This document shows positions 1-8,385 of a stretch of DNA of 37,474 bases, in pieces (position 1 is the first letter of the stretch; the number at the start of each line of letters is the position of its first letter). The stretch spans positions 1 through 37,474 of the forward strand of contig NZ_NCST01000124.1 in the NCBI RefSeq assembly GCF_002088975.1, read 5' to 3'. Source of the stretch: Henriciella aquimarina (lineage in GTDB: Bacteria > Pseudomonadota > Alphaproteobacteria > Caulobacterales > Hyphomonadaceae). The position numbers were made by a program, and so were the translations under genes. Under the pieces are notes generated by a model, which saw only the letters and a list, made by a program, of their open reading frames with translations, searched no databases and had not been told where the DNA came from.

Positions 1-948
1 CTTCATCATCGAGGCCTTCAGCCCCGGCGTGCCGCCATTCGACAGCTCCGACATCATCATCAGCTCGGCGGCCTCGAGCGCGCTGGCGCGCATCTCGGCA
101 GAGGTCAGCCGGGCCTCGATACCAGGCTCCAGGGCGCCCAGATCGCGGGCCGTGCCCCGCAGGGCGGCCAGCCTCTGCAGCAGGCGCGGGCCATAGGACG
201 AGCCGCCGCGCTCGAACTCGAGCAGGTATTTCGCGACCGTCCAGCCCTTGTCGACCTCGCCGATGACATTCGATTTCGGCACGCGCACATCGTCGAAGAA
301 GACAGCATTCTGGATGTGCTCGCCCGACAGCATGATGATCGGATCGACGGTGACGCCGGGCGCGGTCATGTCGATGAGGATGAAGGTGATGCCCTGTTGC
401 GGCTTGCCGGAGGCGTCGGTGCGCACCAGGCAGAACATCATGTTCGCTTCATGCGCGTGCGTCGTCCAGATCTTCGAGCCATTGCAGATGAAGGCGTCGC
501 CATCGTCTTCGGCCGACATGGTGAGGGCCGCGAGGTCGGAGCCGGCATGCGGCTCGGAATAGCCCTGGCACCAGAAGTCTTCGCCCGACAGGATACGTGG
601 CAGGTAATGCGCCTTCTGCTCGTCCGAGCCATGCCCGATCAGGGCCGGGCCGCACATGCCGATGCCCATGGGCGAGAGCGGCGGGGCGCCGGCTTTCGCC
701 ATCTCGACATCGAAGATGTAGTGCTGGGCGACACTCCAGTCGCAGCCGCCATGCTCGACCGGCCAGGACGGCGCCGCCCAGCCCTGCTCCACGAGGATCG
801 CCTGCCATGCCAGCGCGACCTCCTTCTCGGCATAGACGCTGGTCATGCGGGCCGCATAGCGTTTCAGCTCGGGGGTCAGCTTGTCGGCCAGGAAGTCGCG
901 CACCTCTTCGCGAAAGGCCTCTTCGGCGGGGCTGAAAGACAATTGCAT
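1..948 (-). CDS. Acyl-CoA dehydrogenase, C-terminus cut by window edge
   Basis: Flavin enzyme expected to oxidise an acyl-CoA thioester to the 2-enoyl-CoA and pass electrons to ETF. The first 316 codons are present and the frame runs off the window edge. The family is usually about 380-400 residues, so roughly 70-80 residues are missing. The N-terminal helical domain starts MQLSFSPAEE, and the flavin/substrate loop YSEPHAGSDLA lies near residues 130-140, followed by the beta domain. The ATG at 948 follows GGGAGG at 5-nt spacing. The catalytic Glu region is probably outside the window, so chain-length specificity cannot be judged. The alpha/beta hydrolase gene lies 95 nt upstream on the same strand, which suggests joint expression in acyl or xenobiotic catabolism (inference). 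Confidence 0.9.
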   Translation of the reverse strand, partial: MQLSFSPAEEAFREEVRDFLADKLTPELKRYAARMTSVYAEKEVALAWQAILVEQGWAAPSWPVEHGGCDWSVAQHYIFDVEMAKAGAPPLSPMGIGMCGPALIGHGSDEQKAHYLPRILSGEDFWCQGYSEPHAGSDLAALTMSAEDDGDAFICNGSKIWTTHAHEANMMFCLVRTDASGKPQQGITFILIDMTAPGVTVDPIIMLSGEHIQNAVFFDDVRVPKSNVIGEVDKGWTVAKYLLEFERGGSSYGPRLLQRLAALRGTARDLGALEPGIEARLTSAEMRASALEAAELMMMSELSNGGTPGLKASMMK

Positions 949-1043
949 GGTGACCTCCCTGCGGTTCTTGCCTGTCATGATGGCGCAGGCCACGCCCGCT
1001 TCAAGCCGTGCCCGCGCGTCAGCCCTGGAAGGAGGTCAGGGGC

Positions 1044-1772
1044 TCAGGCCCAGAGATCCCGCAGCAGGCGGGCAAAGGCGTCGGCGCGTTCGACAACGGA
1101 CCAATGACCGGTATTGGCATTGCGGTGCAGTGGTGCGCCGGTCGTGCGGCAGAAGCGCTCGGCAGTCTCGACCGGCACGAACGGGTCGTCATCGCCCCAG
1201 AAGACAAGCCCACGATCCGGCAGGCGGTCGAGATCCTGTGTCCATTCCCGCGAGACATGGCGGGCTGAGCGGTAGAGCCTCAGAATGGCCTTGCGCATGT
1301 CCGGCGTCCAATGCGTGGCCTCCTCGCGCGCGAGCGCCTCGGGCATGCCGGCCTCGGCCAGCGCCGTGGCCATGCGCGTCTGGCTGGTCAGGGCCATGAA
1401 AAGCTCGCCCAGAAGGGGCGTCTGCCAGATACGGGCGGTTTGGTGCCATTTATAGTCAGGGTCCGGCAGGGCATTGGCGACCGCCCATGAGCGGATCAGG
1501 TCCGGGCGCAGCCAGGCGGCGCGGATGACCAGAAGCGCGCCCCAGTCATGGCCGACCAGATCGACCTGGCCGTTCTCCGGGCGATGCGTTTCGATATAGC
1601 CGACAAGCCAGTCGGCATACGCGTCTTTTGTGCAGGAAAAGCCGTCCGGAATGTCCGTCGAGAAGCCGGGAAGGGCAGGCGTGAGCACCGGGGCGGCCAG
1701 GTCACCGAGGGTGGCTTTCAGCGGCCCCCACATCGCCGGTGTGTCAGGCACGCCATGGACCAGTATCCGCAT
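1044..1772 (-). CDS. Alpha/beta hydrolase, epoxide-hydrolase/dehalogenase-like
   Basis: A 242-residue single-domain alpha/beta hydrolase. The oxyanion-hole motif HGVPDT is at residues 6-11. The nucleophile elbow is G-H-D-W-G with Asp76, as in epoxide hydrolases and haloalkane dehalogenases rather than serine esterases. FWGDDDPFVP supplies the likely acid region and NTGHW the C-terminal catalytic His. The substrate cannot be read from sequence. The start at 1772 is chosen because GGGGAGG precedes it. An in-frame upstream extension to 1958 lacks a better ribosome-binding site and would run into the promoter region of the divergent gene. It lies just upstream of the acyl-CoA dehydrogenase and may be co-transcribed with it. 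Confidence 0.85.
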   Translation of the reverse strand: MRILVHGVPDTPAMWGPLKATLGDLAAPVLTPALPGFSTDIPDGFSCTKDAYADWLVGYIETHRPENGQVDLVGHDWGALLVIRAAWLRPDLIRSWAVANALPDPDYKWHQTARIWQTPLLGELFMALTSQTRMATALAEAGMPEALAREEATHWTPDMRKAILRLYRSARHVSREWTQDLDRLPDRGLVFWGDDDPFVPVETAERFCRTTGAPLHRNANTGHWSVVERADAFARLLRDLWA

Positions 1773-1911
1773 TGCTGCCTCCCCTTGTCGGCGTTGAGGA
1801 TATCCCTTTCTTCCGGACGCGACAAATCCCGTCTTGCCTTCCCTACCGGAATGCTTGCTCTTGGCCTTCATCTGTTGGCATTTTGAAGAAAATCGACTGG
1901 AGGACAGCTTC

Positions 1912-2910
1912 ATGAAGACAGCGATCACCGAGATGTTCGGCATCGAGCACCCGATCATTCAGGGCGGCATGCATTATGTCGGGTTTGCCGAAATGGCGGC
2001 CGCCGTGTCGAATGCGGGCGGCCTCGGCATCATCACCGCGCTGACGCAGAAGACGCCGGAGGATCTCGCCAATGAGATCGCACGCTGCCGGGAAATGACG
2101 GACAAGCCGTTCGGTGTGAACATCACCTTCCTGCCGTCGCTCAATCCGCCGGACTATCCGGGAATCGTAAAAGCCGTGATCGAGGGCGGCGTGACGGCCG
2201 TCGAGACGGCGGGCAACAATCCGCAGGAGGTTCTGCCGCACCTGAAGGATGCCGGTATCAAGGTGATCCACAAATGCACCTCCGTGCGCCACGCGCTGAA
2301 GGCACAGGCGATTGGCTGTGATGCGGTGAGCGTCGACGGGTTCGAGTGCGGCGGCCATCCGGGCGAGGACGATGTGCCGAACATGATCCTCCTGCCGCGC
2401 GCGGCCGACGAGCTCGAAATCCCCTTCGTCTCCTCCGGCGGTCAGGCCGATGGGCGCTCGCTCGTCGCCTCACTCGCCATGGGCGCCGACGGCATGAATA
2501 TGGGCACCCGCTTCATCGCCACCAAGGAAGCGCCGGTCCACGAGAATGTGAAGCAGGCACTGGTCCAGGCCTCCGAGCTGGACACCCGCCTGGTCATGCG
2601 CCCGCTGCGCAATACCGAGCGCGTGCTGAACAACTCGGCGGTCGAGAAACTGCTCGAGAAGGAAAAGCGCCTCGGCAAGGACATCAAGTTCGAGGACATC
2701 ATCGAGGAAGTCGCCGGGGTCTATCCGCGCGTCATGGAGAAGGGCGAGATGGATGCGGGCGCATGGTCCTGCGGCATGGTCGCCGGGCTGATCCATGACA
2801 TCCCGACCTGCCAGGAGCTGATCGACCGGATCATGGCCGAAGCCCATGACATCATTGAGAACCGGCTGCGCGGTTTCCTGGGCACGAAAGAGGCCGTGGC
2901 GGCCGAGTAG
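1912..2910 (+). CDS. NAD(P)H-dependent flavin oxidoreductase, nitronate monooxygenase family
   Basis: A 332-residue TIM-barrel FMN protein of the 2-nitropropane dioxygenase/nitronate monooxygenase superfamily. The N-terminus I-E-H-P-I-I-Q-G-G-M is the usual FMN-barrel opening. Family signatures visible are A-V-S-N-A-G-G-L-G-I-I, DGFECGGHPGEDD (phosphate/FMN loop), FVSSGGQADG, and MGADGMNMGTRFIAT near residues 190-200. The start at 1912 is preceded by GGAGG at 7-nt spacing. The longer in-frame start at 1834 has no such site. Members act on alkyl nitronates or as enoyl reductase-like enzymes, so the actual substrate is open. It is divergent from the hydrolase and dehydrogenase genes. Confidence 0.88.
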   Translation: MKTAITEMFGIEHPIIQGGMHYVGFAEMAAAVSNAGGLGIITALTQKTPEDLANEIARCREMTDKPFGVNITFLPSLNPPDYPGIVKAVIEGGVTAVETAGNNPQEVLPHLKDAGIKVIHKCTSVRHALKAQAIGCDAVSVDGFECGGHPGEDDVPNMILLPRAADELEIPFVSSGGQADGRSLVASLAMGADGMNMGTRFIATKEAPVHENVKQALVQASELDTRLVMRPLRNTERVLNNSAVEKLLEKEKRLGKDIKFEDIIEEVAGVYPRVMEKGEMDAGAWSCGMVAGLIHDIPTCQELIDRIMAEAHDIIENRLRGFLGTKEAVAAE

Positions 2911-2946
2911 GCTGAAGGCAAGGCGCCGCTGCGGAGCCCGCAATGT

Positions 2947-3387
2947 CTACATGCGGGCTTCGACGGCGCCGAGCCGGGCCAGCTCGTCGGCGCGCTCATT
3001 GCCTTCGTCGCCGTCATGGCCCTTGACCCATTTCCATTCGATCTCGTGGCGGTGACAGGCTGCATCAAGCGCCTGCCAGAGATCCTTGTTCTTGACCGGC
3101 TTTTTCGCGGCGGTTTTCCAGCCATTGCGTTTCCAGCCATGGATCCACTTGGTCAGCCCGTCCTTCACATACATGGAATCGGTATGAAGGCGCACTTTTG
3201 ACGGCTTCTTGAGGGCCGAGAGCGCCTCGATGGCGGCCATCAGCTCCATGCGGTTGTTCGTGGTTTCGGCTTCGCCGCCATGCAGTTCCTTGCAGTGGTC
3301 GCCGGCGCGCATCACCGCGCCCCAGCCGCCGGGGCCGGGATTGCCGCTGCAGGCACCATCGGTCCAGATCTCGATCAGATTTGACAT
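2947..3387 (-). CDS. rnhA: Ribonuclease HI
   Basis: Cytoplasmic endonuclease that degrades the RNA strand of RNA-DNA hybrids (R-loops, primers). The predicted 146-residue protein has all four acidic catalytic residues at the E. coli positions: Asp10 ([14 protein letters not shown]), Glu48 (NRMELMAA), Asp70 (HTDSMYV) and Asp134 (ERADELA). His124 lies in the flexible loop ([13 protein letters not shown]). I start at 3387, because the product then matches the usual RNase HI N-terminus. A TTG at 3423 would add 12 residues not typical of the family. It is last in a leftward gene block after thrB, an arrangement common in alphaproteobacteria. Confidence 0.95.
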   Translation of the reverse strand: MSNLIEIWTDGACSGNPGPGGWGAVMRAGDHCKELHGGEAETTNNRMELMAAIEALSALKKPSKVRLHTDSMYVKDGLTKWIHGWKRNGWKTAAKKPVKNKDLWQALDAACHRHEIEWKWVKGHDGDEGNERADELARLGAVEARM

Positions 3388-3431
3388 GAGAAACTGGCTC
3401 GCCCGGTTCGTCGGCGTCGTCAAGCTATGGC

Positions 3432-4013
3432 CTAGAAGACGTCTGCCTGAACCTGTGCAATCTGCTTTGCTGGCCGTACGATGAGCCGGAACAGCCCGGC
3501 ACAGACAAGGCCTGCCGTTGCACCGATGAGGAGGCCGGTCACCAGGGCACCGGCGCCTGCGCTGGGCTGCATCATGAAGCCGACGGTTCCGGTGGTCCCG
3601 CCGACGAGCACGGCGCCCCAGATCACGCCCCAGCGATAGTAAGGTGCAGCCCGTGCAATGCCACGATGCGGAAAGCGGCCGAGCGACAGGCCGAGCACGA
3701 GCCAGGTGACCGGCAGCACGATAAAGAAGAGATACCAGTTGAACGCCGCCATCATGACAGCCACGAGCATGCCGGCCATAAGTCCGCTGGCCTGTTCGAA
3801 CTGCGGTGGCTGCATATCCAGAACGGCCATCACGGTGCTGAAGGCGAATGCGCCCAGCCCGGCGACCAGGGCGACAGAGATCGAGGCCGCGATCCCGCAG
3901 AGAAAGCAGGCGAGGATCACCCGGCGGATCTTCGGTTTCTCATACCCCGCATAATCTCGGGGCGGCTCCCGCAGGCCACCTGTGACGGCGCCATTTGCTC
4001 CGAATTCCGGCAT
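3432..4013 (-). CDS. Multi-pass membrane protein of unknown function
   Basis: I do not recognise a family. The 193-residue product has a soluble N-terminus of about 30 residues, then hydrophobic segments near residues 32-63, 77-110, 127-147 and 153-178. That suggests four or five membrane spans, with a basic C-terminal tail (RLIVRPAKQ). The ATG at 4013 follows GGAGGGA at good spacing, which supports the start. It sits between thrB and rnhA on the same strand, with gaps of 91 and 44 nt, so it may ride in the same transcript. No catalytic motif is seen. Confidence 0.75.
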   Translation of the reverse strand: MPEFGANGAVTGGLREPPRDYAGYEKPKIRRVILACFLCGIAASISVALVAGLGAFAFSTVMAVLDMQPPQFEQASGLMAGMLVAVMMAAFNWYLFFIVLPVTWLVLGLSLGRFPHRGIARAAPYYRWGVIWGAVLVGGTTGTVGFMMQPSAGAGALVTGLLIGATAGLVCAGLFRLIVRPAKQIAQVQADVF

Positions 4014-4104
4014 GATCGTCCCTCCACCCGTTGCAGCATGCCATGCGCGCCGGCTCAGGCAAGCCTGTCATTCGGGCATCAGCAAGGTCAGGCCGGGGCG
4101 AGAC

Positions 4105-5070
4105 TCAGGCACCATACTCCGTGGCCGAGCCGGCCTTGCGGTGGAAGGCGAGCCGGGCGGCATAGTCGAGCGGGTTCTTCGGCTTGACCAGCGCCTCATC
4201 CGGGGTGTCTGTCCAGTCGACCAGGCGCGTCAGGAAGAAGCGCAGGGCCGCGCCCCGGCAGAGAACCGGCAGAGCGGCACGTTCGGCAGGTTGCAGCGGG
4301 CGGACGGACTCATAACCGCCGATCAGGGCCGTGCCTTTGGAGTAGTTGTATTCCGTGCCGCCTTCGAAGGCCCACGAATTGAGACACACGGCGATGTCAT
4401 AGGCGAGCGCGTCGGTGCAGGCGAAATAGAAGTCGATGGCGCCGGTGAAGTCGTCGCCGATGAAGAAGGTATTGTCGGGGAAGAGGTCGGCATGGATCGT
4501 CCCACGGGGCAGAGCGAGGCTCTTGTCCCGGGCTTCCGCGACCGCCTCGAGATCGCTTGTGATCAGCTCTGCGAGGCCGGCTTGCAGCTCTTCTGCCGTC
4601 TGTTCGCGCCCATGCCACAGCTTCGGCCAGCTGGCGGGGCCGAGCGCATTCTCGCGAATTTGGGTGAAGTCATCGAGGGCGGCGTGCATGCGCGCCAGGG
4701 CTTCACCCATGGAACGGCACTGGGCGGGCGTCGGCCGGTTCGGCGAGAGCCCGTCGAGGAAGGTGACGATCACGGCCGGGCGGCCTTCCAGCTGTCTCAG
4801 GACCTCGCCATCGCGCGCCGCGACGGGGGCCGGACAGGGAAAGCCCTTGCTGGCAAGGTGCTGTTTGACCGCCATGAAATAGGGCAGGTCCTTGGGATCG
4901 GCCCGCCGTTCGAACAGGGTCAGGATGAACCGGCCCTGTTCGGTCTCGAGGTAATAGTTCGAGTTCTCGACGCCCTCGGCAATGCCCTTGAAGGCGAGCG
5001 GGCGCCCCAGGTCATAATCGCCCAGGAACGCCGCAAGCGCTTCGTCGCTGACGGATGTGTAAACGGCCAT
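4105..5070 (-). CDS. thrB: Homoserine kinase (APH-fold type)
   Basis: Phosphorylates L-homoserine on the threonine pathway. The 321-residue length and the opening MAVYTSVSDEALAAFLGDYD match the aminoglycoside-phosphotransferase-fold ThrB of alphaproteobacteria and pseudomonads rather than the GHMP-type enzyme. The catalytic loop HADLFPDN is at residues 193-200 (Asp195 catalytic base, Asn200). The metal-binding IDF at 212-214 follows, and the N-lobe glycine-rich stretch is near 29-35. Its start lies 9 nt after the stop of the upstream MFS gene, so translation is probably coupled. In many relatives thrB is flanked by ispH and rnhA. Here rnhA is nearby but the ispH place is taken by two transporters. 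Confidence 0.92.
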   Translation of the reverse strand: MAVYTSVSDEALAAFLGDYDLGRPLAFKGIAEGVENSNYYLETEQGRFILTLFERRADPKDLPYFMAVKQHLASKGFPCPAPVAARDGEVLRQLEGRPAVIVTFLDGLSPNRPTPAQCRSMGEALARMHAALDDFTQIRENALGPASWPKLWHGREQTAEELQAGLAELITSDLEAVAEARDKSLALPRGTIHADLFPDNTFFIGDDFTGAIDFYFACTDALAYDIAVCLNSWAFEGGTEYNYSKGTALIGGYESVRPLQPAERAALPVLCRGAALRFFLTRLVDWTDTPDEALVKPKNPLDYAARLAFHRKAGSATEYGA

Positions 5071-5079
5071 GCCGCCCTA

Positions 5080-6564
5080 TTAGGAGGCGTAGCCGATCAT
5101 GTCACGCTGCAGAGTCCGCCCGGCGAGCAGATAATGGATCGCAGCCCAGCCATAGAGGCAGCAGAAGAGGATGATCGACCATTGCAGGCCGCGTGCATCC
5201 GCACTCGTGCAGGCCGCCAGCGCGGCTTCGCCCAGGCCTTCCGCCTTGCAGGCTTCCAGCGTCAGGCCGAGCCCGGTGCCAGCCAGGAAGATCGACTTCA
5301 GGAAGGTCGACAGAATGCCGATAACCAGGGGGCCGAGCCCGTAGCCGAGCAGGTTCACCACGAACAGCGTGATGGCCACGGAGGTCGCCCGCATGCGGCT
5401 GTCGACCACCCCGCCGGCGATCGCATACATCGGGCCGAGATAGAAATAGTGCAGCAGCGCCGCGATCATGAGCGGCGGCAGGGCCAGGGCCACGGTCGGC
5501 GCGAGGAAGCCCAGGGCATAGAGCGGAACGGAAACCCCCATCCCCAGGGCCGGCAGCCAGGACAAGGCATTCGGGTGACGGGCCGACATCCGGTCGGCCA
5601 GCCAGCCCGAGGAGAAGACGCCGATAGCCGCCATCAGGCCGACAATCACCCCGAAGAGAAGGGAGGCGTCCTGAATGCTCAGGCCATGGGTCCGGATCAG
5701 GAAGGAGGTTGTGAACTGTGCAACGCCATAGCCGACAAAGGAGGCAATGGTGGCACCGATTACGACATGCCAGTAGGTCGGCTTTTTCGCCAGGATGCGC
5801 AGGGCTTCGCCGAAGGAGGCGCTTGGCTGGTTCTGCAGCTCCGGCGGATCGGTATAGCCGCGCGGCGGCTCTTTTACCGCCAGGCAGATCAGCAGCGCGA
5901 CCATGATGCCCGGAATGCCGACCAGCATGAAGGCCAGGCGCCAGCCTTCGATATTCTGCCAGTCGAGGGCGTTCACCGCCCAGGTCCAGCCCCAGCTCTC
6001 AAGCATGGCGGCAAAGCCGGCCCCGTCGAGATTGCCGGCAATGAACCCCCCGAAGACAGCCGCAAACATCCCGCCCAGTGGGACGCCGAGTGCGTATATC
6101 GAGACTGCTGTCGAGCGGCTGGAAGGCTTGTAGTAATCTGCGATGAGCGAGTTGGCCGGCGGCGTACAGCCGGCCTCGCCGATGCTGACACCGATGCGGA
6201 AAATCATCATGATGGCGAAGGTGCCGGCAATGCCGCAGAGCGCCGTCATCAGGCTCCACAGGCCGATCGAGATGGTGATGATCCAGACCCGGCTGAACTT
6301 CTCGGAGAAGCGCGCAATCGGAATGCCGAGAAAGGTGTAAAGGATGGCGAAGGCCGGTCCGCCCAGGAGGCCCATCTGCCAGTCCTCGACCTCGAAGCTC
6401 GCCTTGATCGGCTCCGTCAGGATGTTGATGATCGTGCGGTCGATGAAGTTGAAGATATAGACCAGCAGAAGCGAACTCAGCACGAAGGCCCGGTAGCCGG
6501 GCGTGCCGAACCCTGTCTCATGGCCCGGTCGGGTATCTGCGGCGGCTGTGGCGGCGTCACTCAT
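5080..6564 (-). CDS. MFS transporter, spinster-like, second of a tandem pair
   Basis: A 494-residue major facilitator with about 12 predicted membrane spans. The N-terminal block N-F-I-D-R-T begins span 1, and the GEAGCTPPANSLIADYY segment in span 4-5 is typical of the spinster-like MFS branch abundant in Caulobacterales and Sphingomonadales. The loop KEPPRGYTDPPE follows span 6. Residues around F-G-T-P-G-Y-R-A-F-V-L before span 1 are nearly identical to the upstream MFS, so the two arose by duplication. The substrate is unknown. The ATG at 6564 is 42 nt downstream of the preceding MFS stop, and the gene ends 9 nt before thrB, which suggests one transcript. Confidence 0.88.
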   Translation of the reverse strand: MSDAATAAADTRPGHETGFGTPGYRAFVLSSLLLVYIFNFIDRTIINILTEPIKASFEVEDWQMGLLGGPAFAILYTFLGIPIARFSEKFSRVWIITISIGLWSLMTALCGIAGTFAIMMIFRIGVSIGEAGCTPPANSLIADYYKPSSRSTAVSIYALGVPLGGMFAAVFGGFIAGNLDGAGFAAMLESWGWTWAVNALDWQNIEGWRLAFMLVGIPGIMVALLICLAVKEPPRGYTDPPELQNQPSASFGEALRILAKKPTYWHVVIGATIASFVGYGVAQFTTSFLIRTHGLSIQDASLLFGVIVGLMAAIGVFSSGWLADRMSARHPNALSWLPALGMGVSVPLYALGFLAPTVALALPPLMIAALLHYFYLGPMYAIAGGVVDSRMRATSVAITLFVVNLLGYGLGPLVIGILSTFLKSIFLAGTGLGLTLEACKAEGLGEAALAACTSADARGLQWSIILFCCLYGWAAIHYLLAGRTLQRDMIGYAS

Positions 6565-6606
6565 TTGGCGTCTCCTGTCGTCCAGTCTTGGCCGGGTTGA
6601 TTGAAA

Positions 6607-8118
6607 TCAGACATGCATGCCCGCGGCGGGCGTATGCGGATTGTAGCGGTCGCGGCTGAAATAGCGCGCTGCCATGAAATAGCAGGCGCCCGCCGCGACG
6701 AGGAATACGGCCGTGGCGGCCATGGAATTGCGAAGGCCGTCGGCATAGGCTTGGCAGAGTTCGGGCCCGTTCGCGCCTATGGCAGCCGGGTCGGTCCCGC
6801 AAAGACGCGGGTTGAAGCCGGCAGCAAGCTCGCTCAGCCCGGCCTTGGCGATTTCATGCCCCATGAAGAAGTCGCTCAGCGTTCCGACGAAAAGCGGGCC
6901 GATGCCATTGCCGATAAGGCTGACGATCAGCAGCAGGACCGAAATCGTGGTCGCGCGGGACTGCGGGCTGACAATGGCTGTGCCGACTGTGTATTGCGCA
7001 CCGAGATAGGCGTAATGGGTGATGGCGGCGATGGCCCATAGCACGAAGGCGATGGACAGGGTGGGCGCGAAGAACGCCCCGACATAGGCGGGCACCGAGA
7101 TAATGAGCCCGACGCCCGGAAGCCAGGCCGCCACAGTCGGAAACCGGTCTTCCAGTTTCTCCGACAGGAAGCCGCCCAGGAATGTCCCGCCAGCGGCGAT
7201 CGCGGCCAACGGTGCGCCATAGAGCACAGCGGCGTCCCGCACGCCAATCCCGTGGACCCGCTGCAGGAAGGGCGCCTGGAAGCTGATCAGGCCATAGCCG
7301 ACAAAGGCGACCAGGGCTGCACCGAGCGACAGCCACCAGAAGGTGGTCTTCTTTCCGAATTCGCGAAAGGCTTCGAAAAAGCCCGTGGTTTCGGCTTCGC
7401 GCGCCGATGGCGGATCGGAATAGCCGCGCGGGGGCTCTTTCATGGTGAGCAGGATGATGAGGCCCACAAGGACGCCGGGCAGGCCGACAATGAGGAAGGC
7501 GAGCCGCCAGCCCTGGACCTGCGTCCAGTCGACCCCGGAGAATAGCCCGCCCAGGCCGATTGAGGCGATCCAGTTGCCGAAGTCCGCGCCCTGCATGCCG
7601 GCAATCATGCCGCCGAAGAGTTGGGCGAGCACGCCGCCGATGGTGACCCCCATGGAGTAGATGCCGAGCGCGCCGGCTCGGCTTTTCGGCGGGAAGTAAT
7701 CGGTGATGATCGAATTGGCGGGCGGTGTGCAGCCGGCTTCCCCGACCGCGACGCCGACGCGGAAGATGAGCAGCCAGAGGAAGGCGGTGGCGACCCCGCA
7801 GAGCGCGGTCATGACCGACCAGATAACGATACAGAGCGAAATGATGACGACACGGTTCGCCCGGTCGGCCCACATGGCGATGGGGATGCCCATGAGGGCA
7901 TAGAAGATGGCGAAGGGCGGGCCGGCCAGAAGGCCCCACTGGGTGTCGCTGAGTTCGAAGGTGTTGATGATCGGCTGGGCGACGACCGTAATCAGCGTCC
8001 GGTCGATGAAGTTCAGCGTGTAGACCAGCATCAGGGAGATAAGAACGAAGCTCCGGTATCCCTTGGTACCGAAACCGGTCAGATGTCCCTGCTGTGCCGC
8101 AGCGGCCGTCTCGCTCAT
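6607..8118 (-). CDS. MFS transporter, spinster-like, first of a tandem pair
   Basis: A 503-residue major facilitator paralogous to the next gene. Shared signatures are the F-G-T-K-G-Y-R-S-F-V-L N-terminal stretch, NFIDRTLITV in span 1, GEAGCTPPANSIITDYF, and KEPPRGYSDPPS after span 6. I place the start at 8118, preceded by GGAGGAG. An in-frame ORF continues upstream to 8253, but that stretch is polar, unlike the family, and probably contains the promoter. About 12 spans are predicted and the substrate is unknown. It is probably the first gene of the leftward MFS-MFS-thrB transcript. Confidence 0.87.
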   Translation of the reverse strand: MSETAAAAQQGHLTGFGTKGYRSFVLISLMLVYTLNFIDRTLITVVAQPIINTFELSDTQWGLLAGPPFAIFYALMGIPIAMWADRANRVVIISLCIVIWSVMTALCGVATAFLWLLIFRVGVAVGEAGCTPPANSIITDYFPPKSRAGALGIYSMGVTIGGVLAQLFGGMIAGMQGADFGNWIASIGLGGLFSGVDWTQVQGWRLAFLIVGLPGVLVGLIILLTMKEPPRGYSDPPSAREAETTGFFEAFREFGKKTTFWWLSLGAALVAFVGYGLISFQAPFLQRVHGIGVRDAAVLYGAPLAAIAAGGTFLGGFLSEKLEDRFPTVAAWLPGVGLIISVPAYVGAFFAPTLSIAFVLWAIAAITHYAYLGAQYTVGTAIVSPQSRATTISVLLLIVSLIGNGIGPLFVGTLSDFFMGHEIAKAGLSELAAGFNPRLCGTDPAAIGANGPELCQAYADGLRNSMAATAVFLVAAGACYFMAARYFSRDRYNPHTPAAGMHV

Positions 8119-8385
8119 CCTGATTGTCTCCTCCGGGCGTCTCGTATCGGACGCTATATGAGTGTTGTTGACTATCACTGTTCGGGATGCAACCCCCGCC
8201 GTGACGTCATCGGGCGTGTCGCTTTTGCAGCGGCTGTCAGCATTCGTATGCACCCGTCATAAGGCCGCGACGCCAAGGGTCACCAGCCTGTATGGGAGGG
8301 GCACCGGGTGTCTTTTTCGCACCGTTTGGAGGAAACTGTGACGGCTCTCTATGAGGGTGTCCAGCGCTTCCGCGACGTCCGGTCG
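8119..8385. other. 267-bp intergenic region upstream of the MFS operon
   Basis: The longest gene-free stretch in the window. It holds the leader of the MFS operon and the 3' end of the next leftward gene. A perfect 8-bp palindrome TGACGTCA lies at 8202-8209, and AT-richer sequence near 8155-8180 could hold the promoter. No convincing -35/-10 pair, EcfG box or terminator hairpin was found. A GGAGG followed by GTG at 8338 on the plus strand would open an ORF wholly antisense to the neighbouring gene, so I do not call it. Confidence 0.5.

Noticed and set aside
316..1107. Plus-strand ORF of 263 residues
   Set aside because: Antisense to the acyl-CoA dehydrogenase, whose motifs are clear.
3982..6600. 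872-residue open frame on the plus strand across thrB and the MFS gene
   Set aside because: It is antisense to two well-recognised genes, has a low-complexity Arg/Gln/Gly composition and no domain. It is a GC-rich shadow frame.
8202..8209. TGACGTCA palindrome as an operator
   Set aside because: An isolated 8-bp palindrome with no extended symmetry or known bacterial regulator match; too weak to call.
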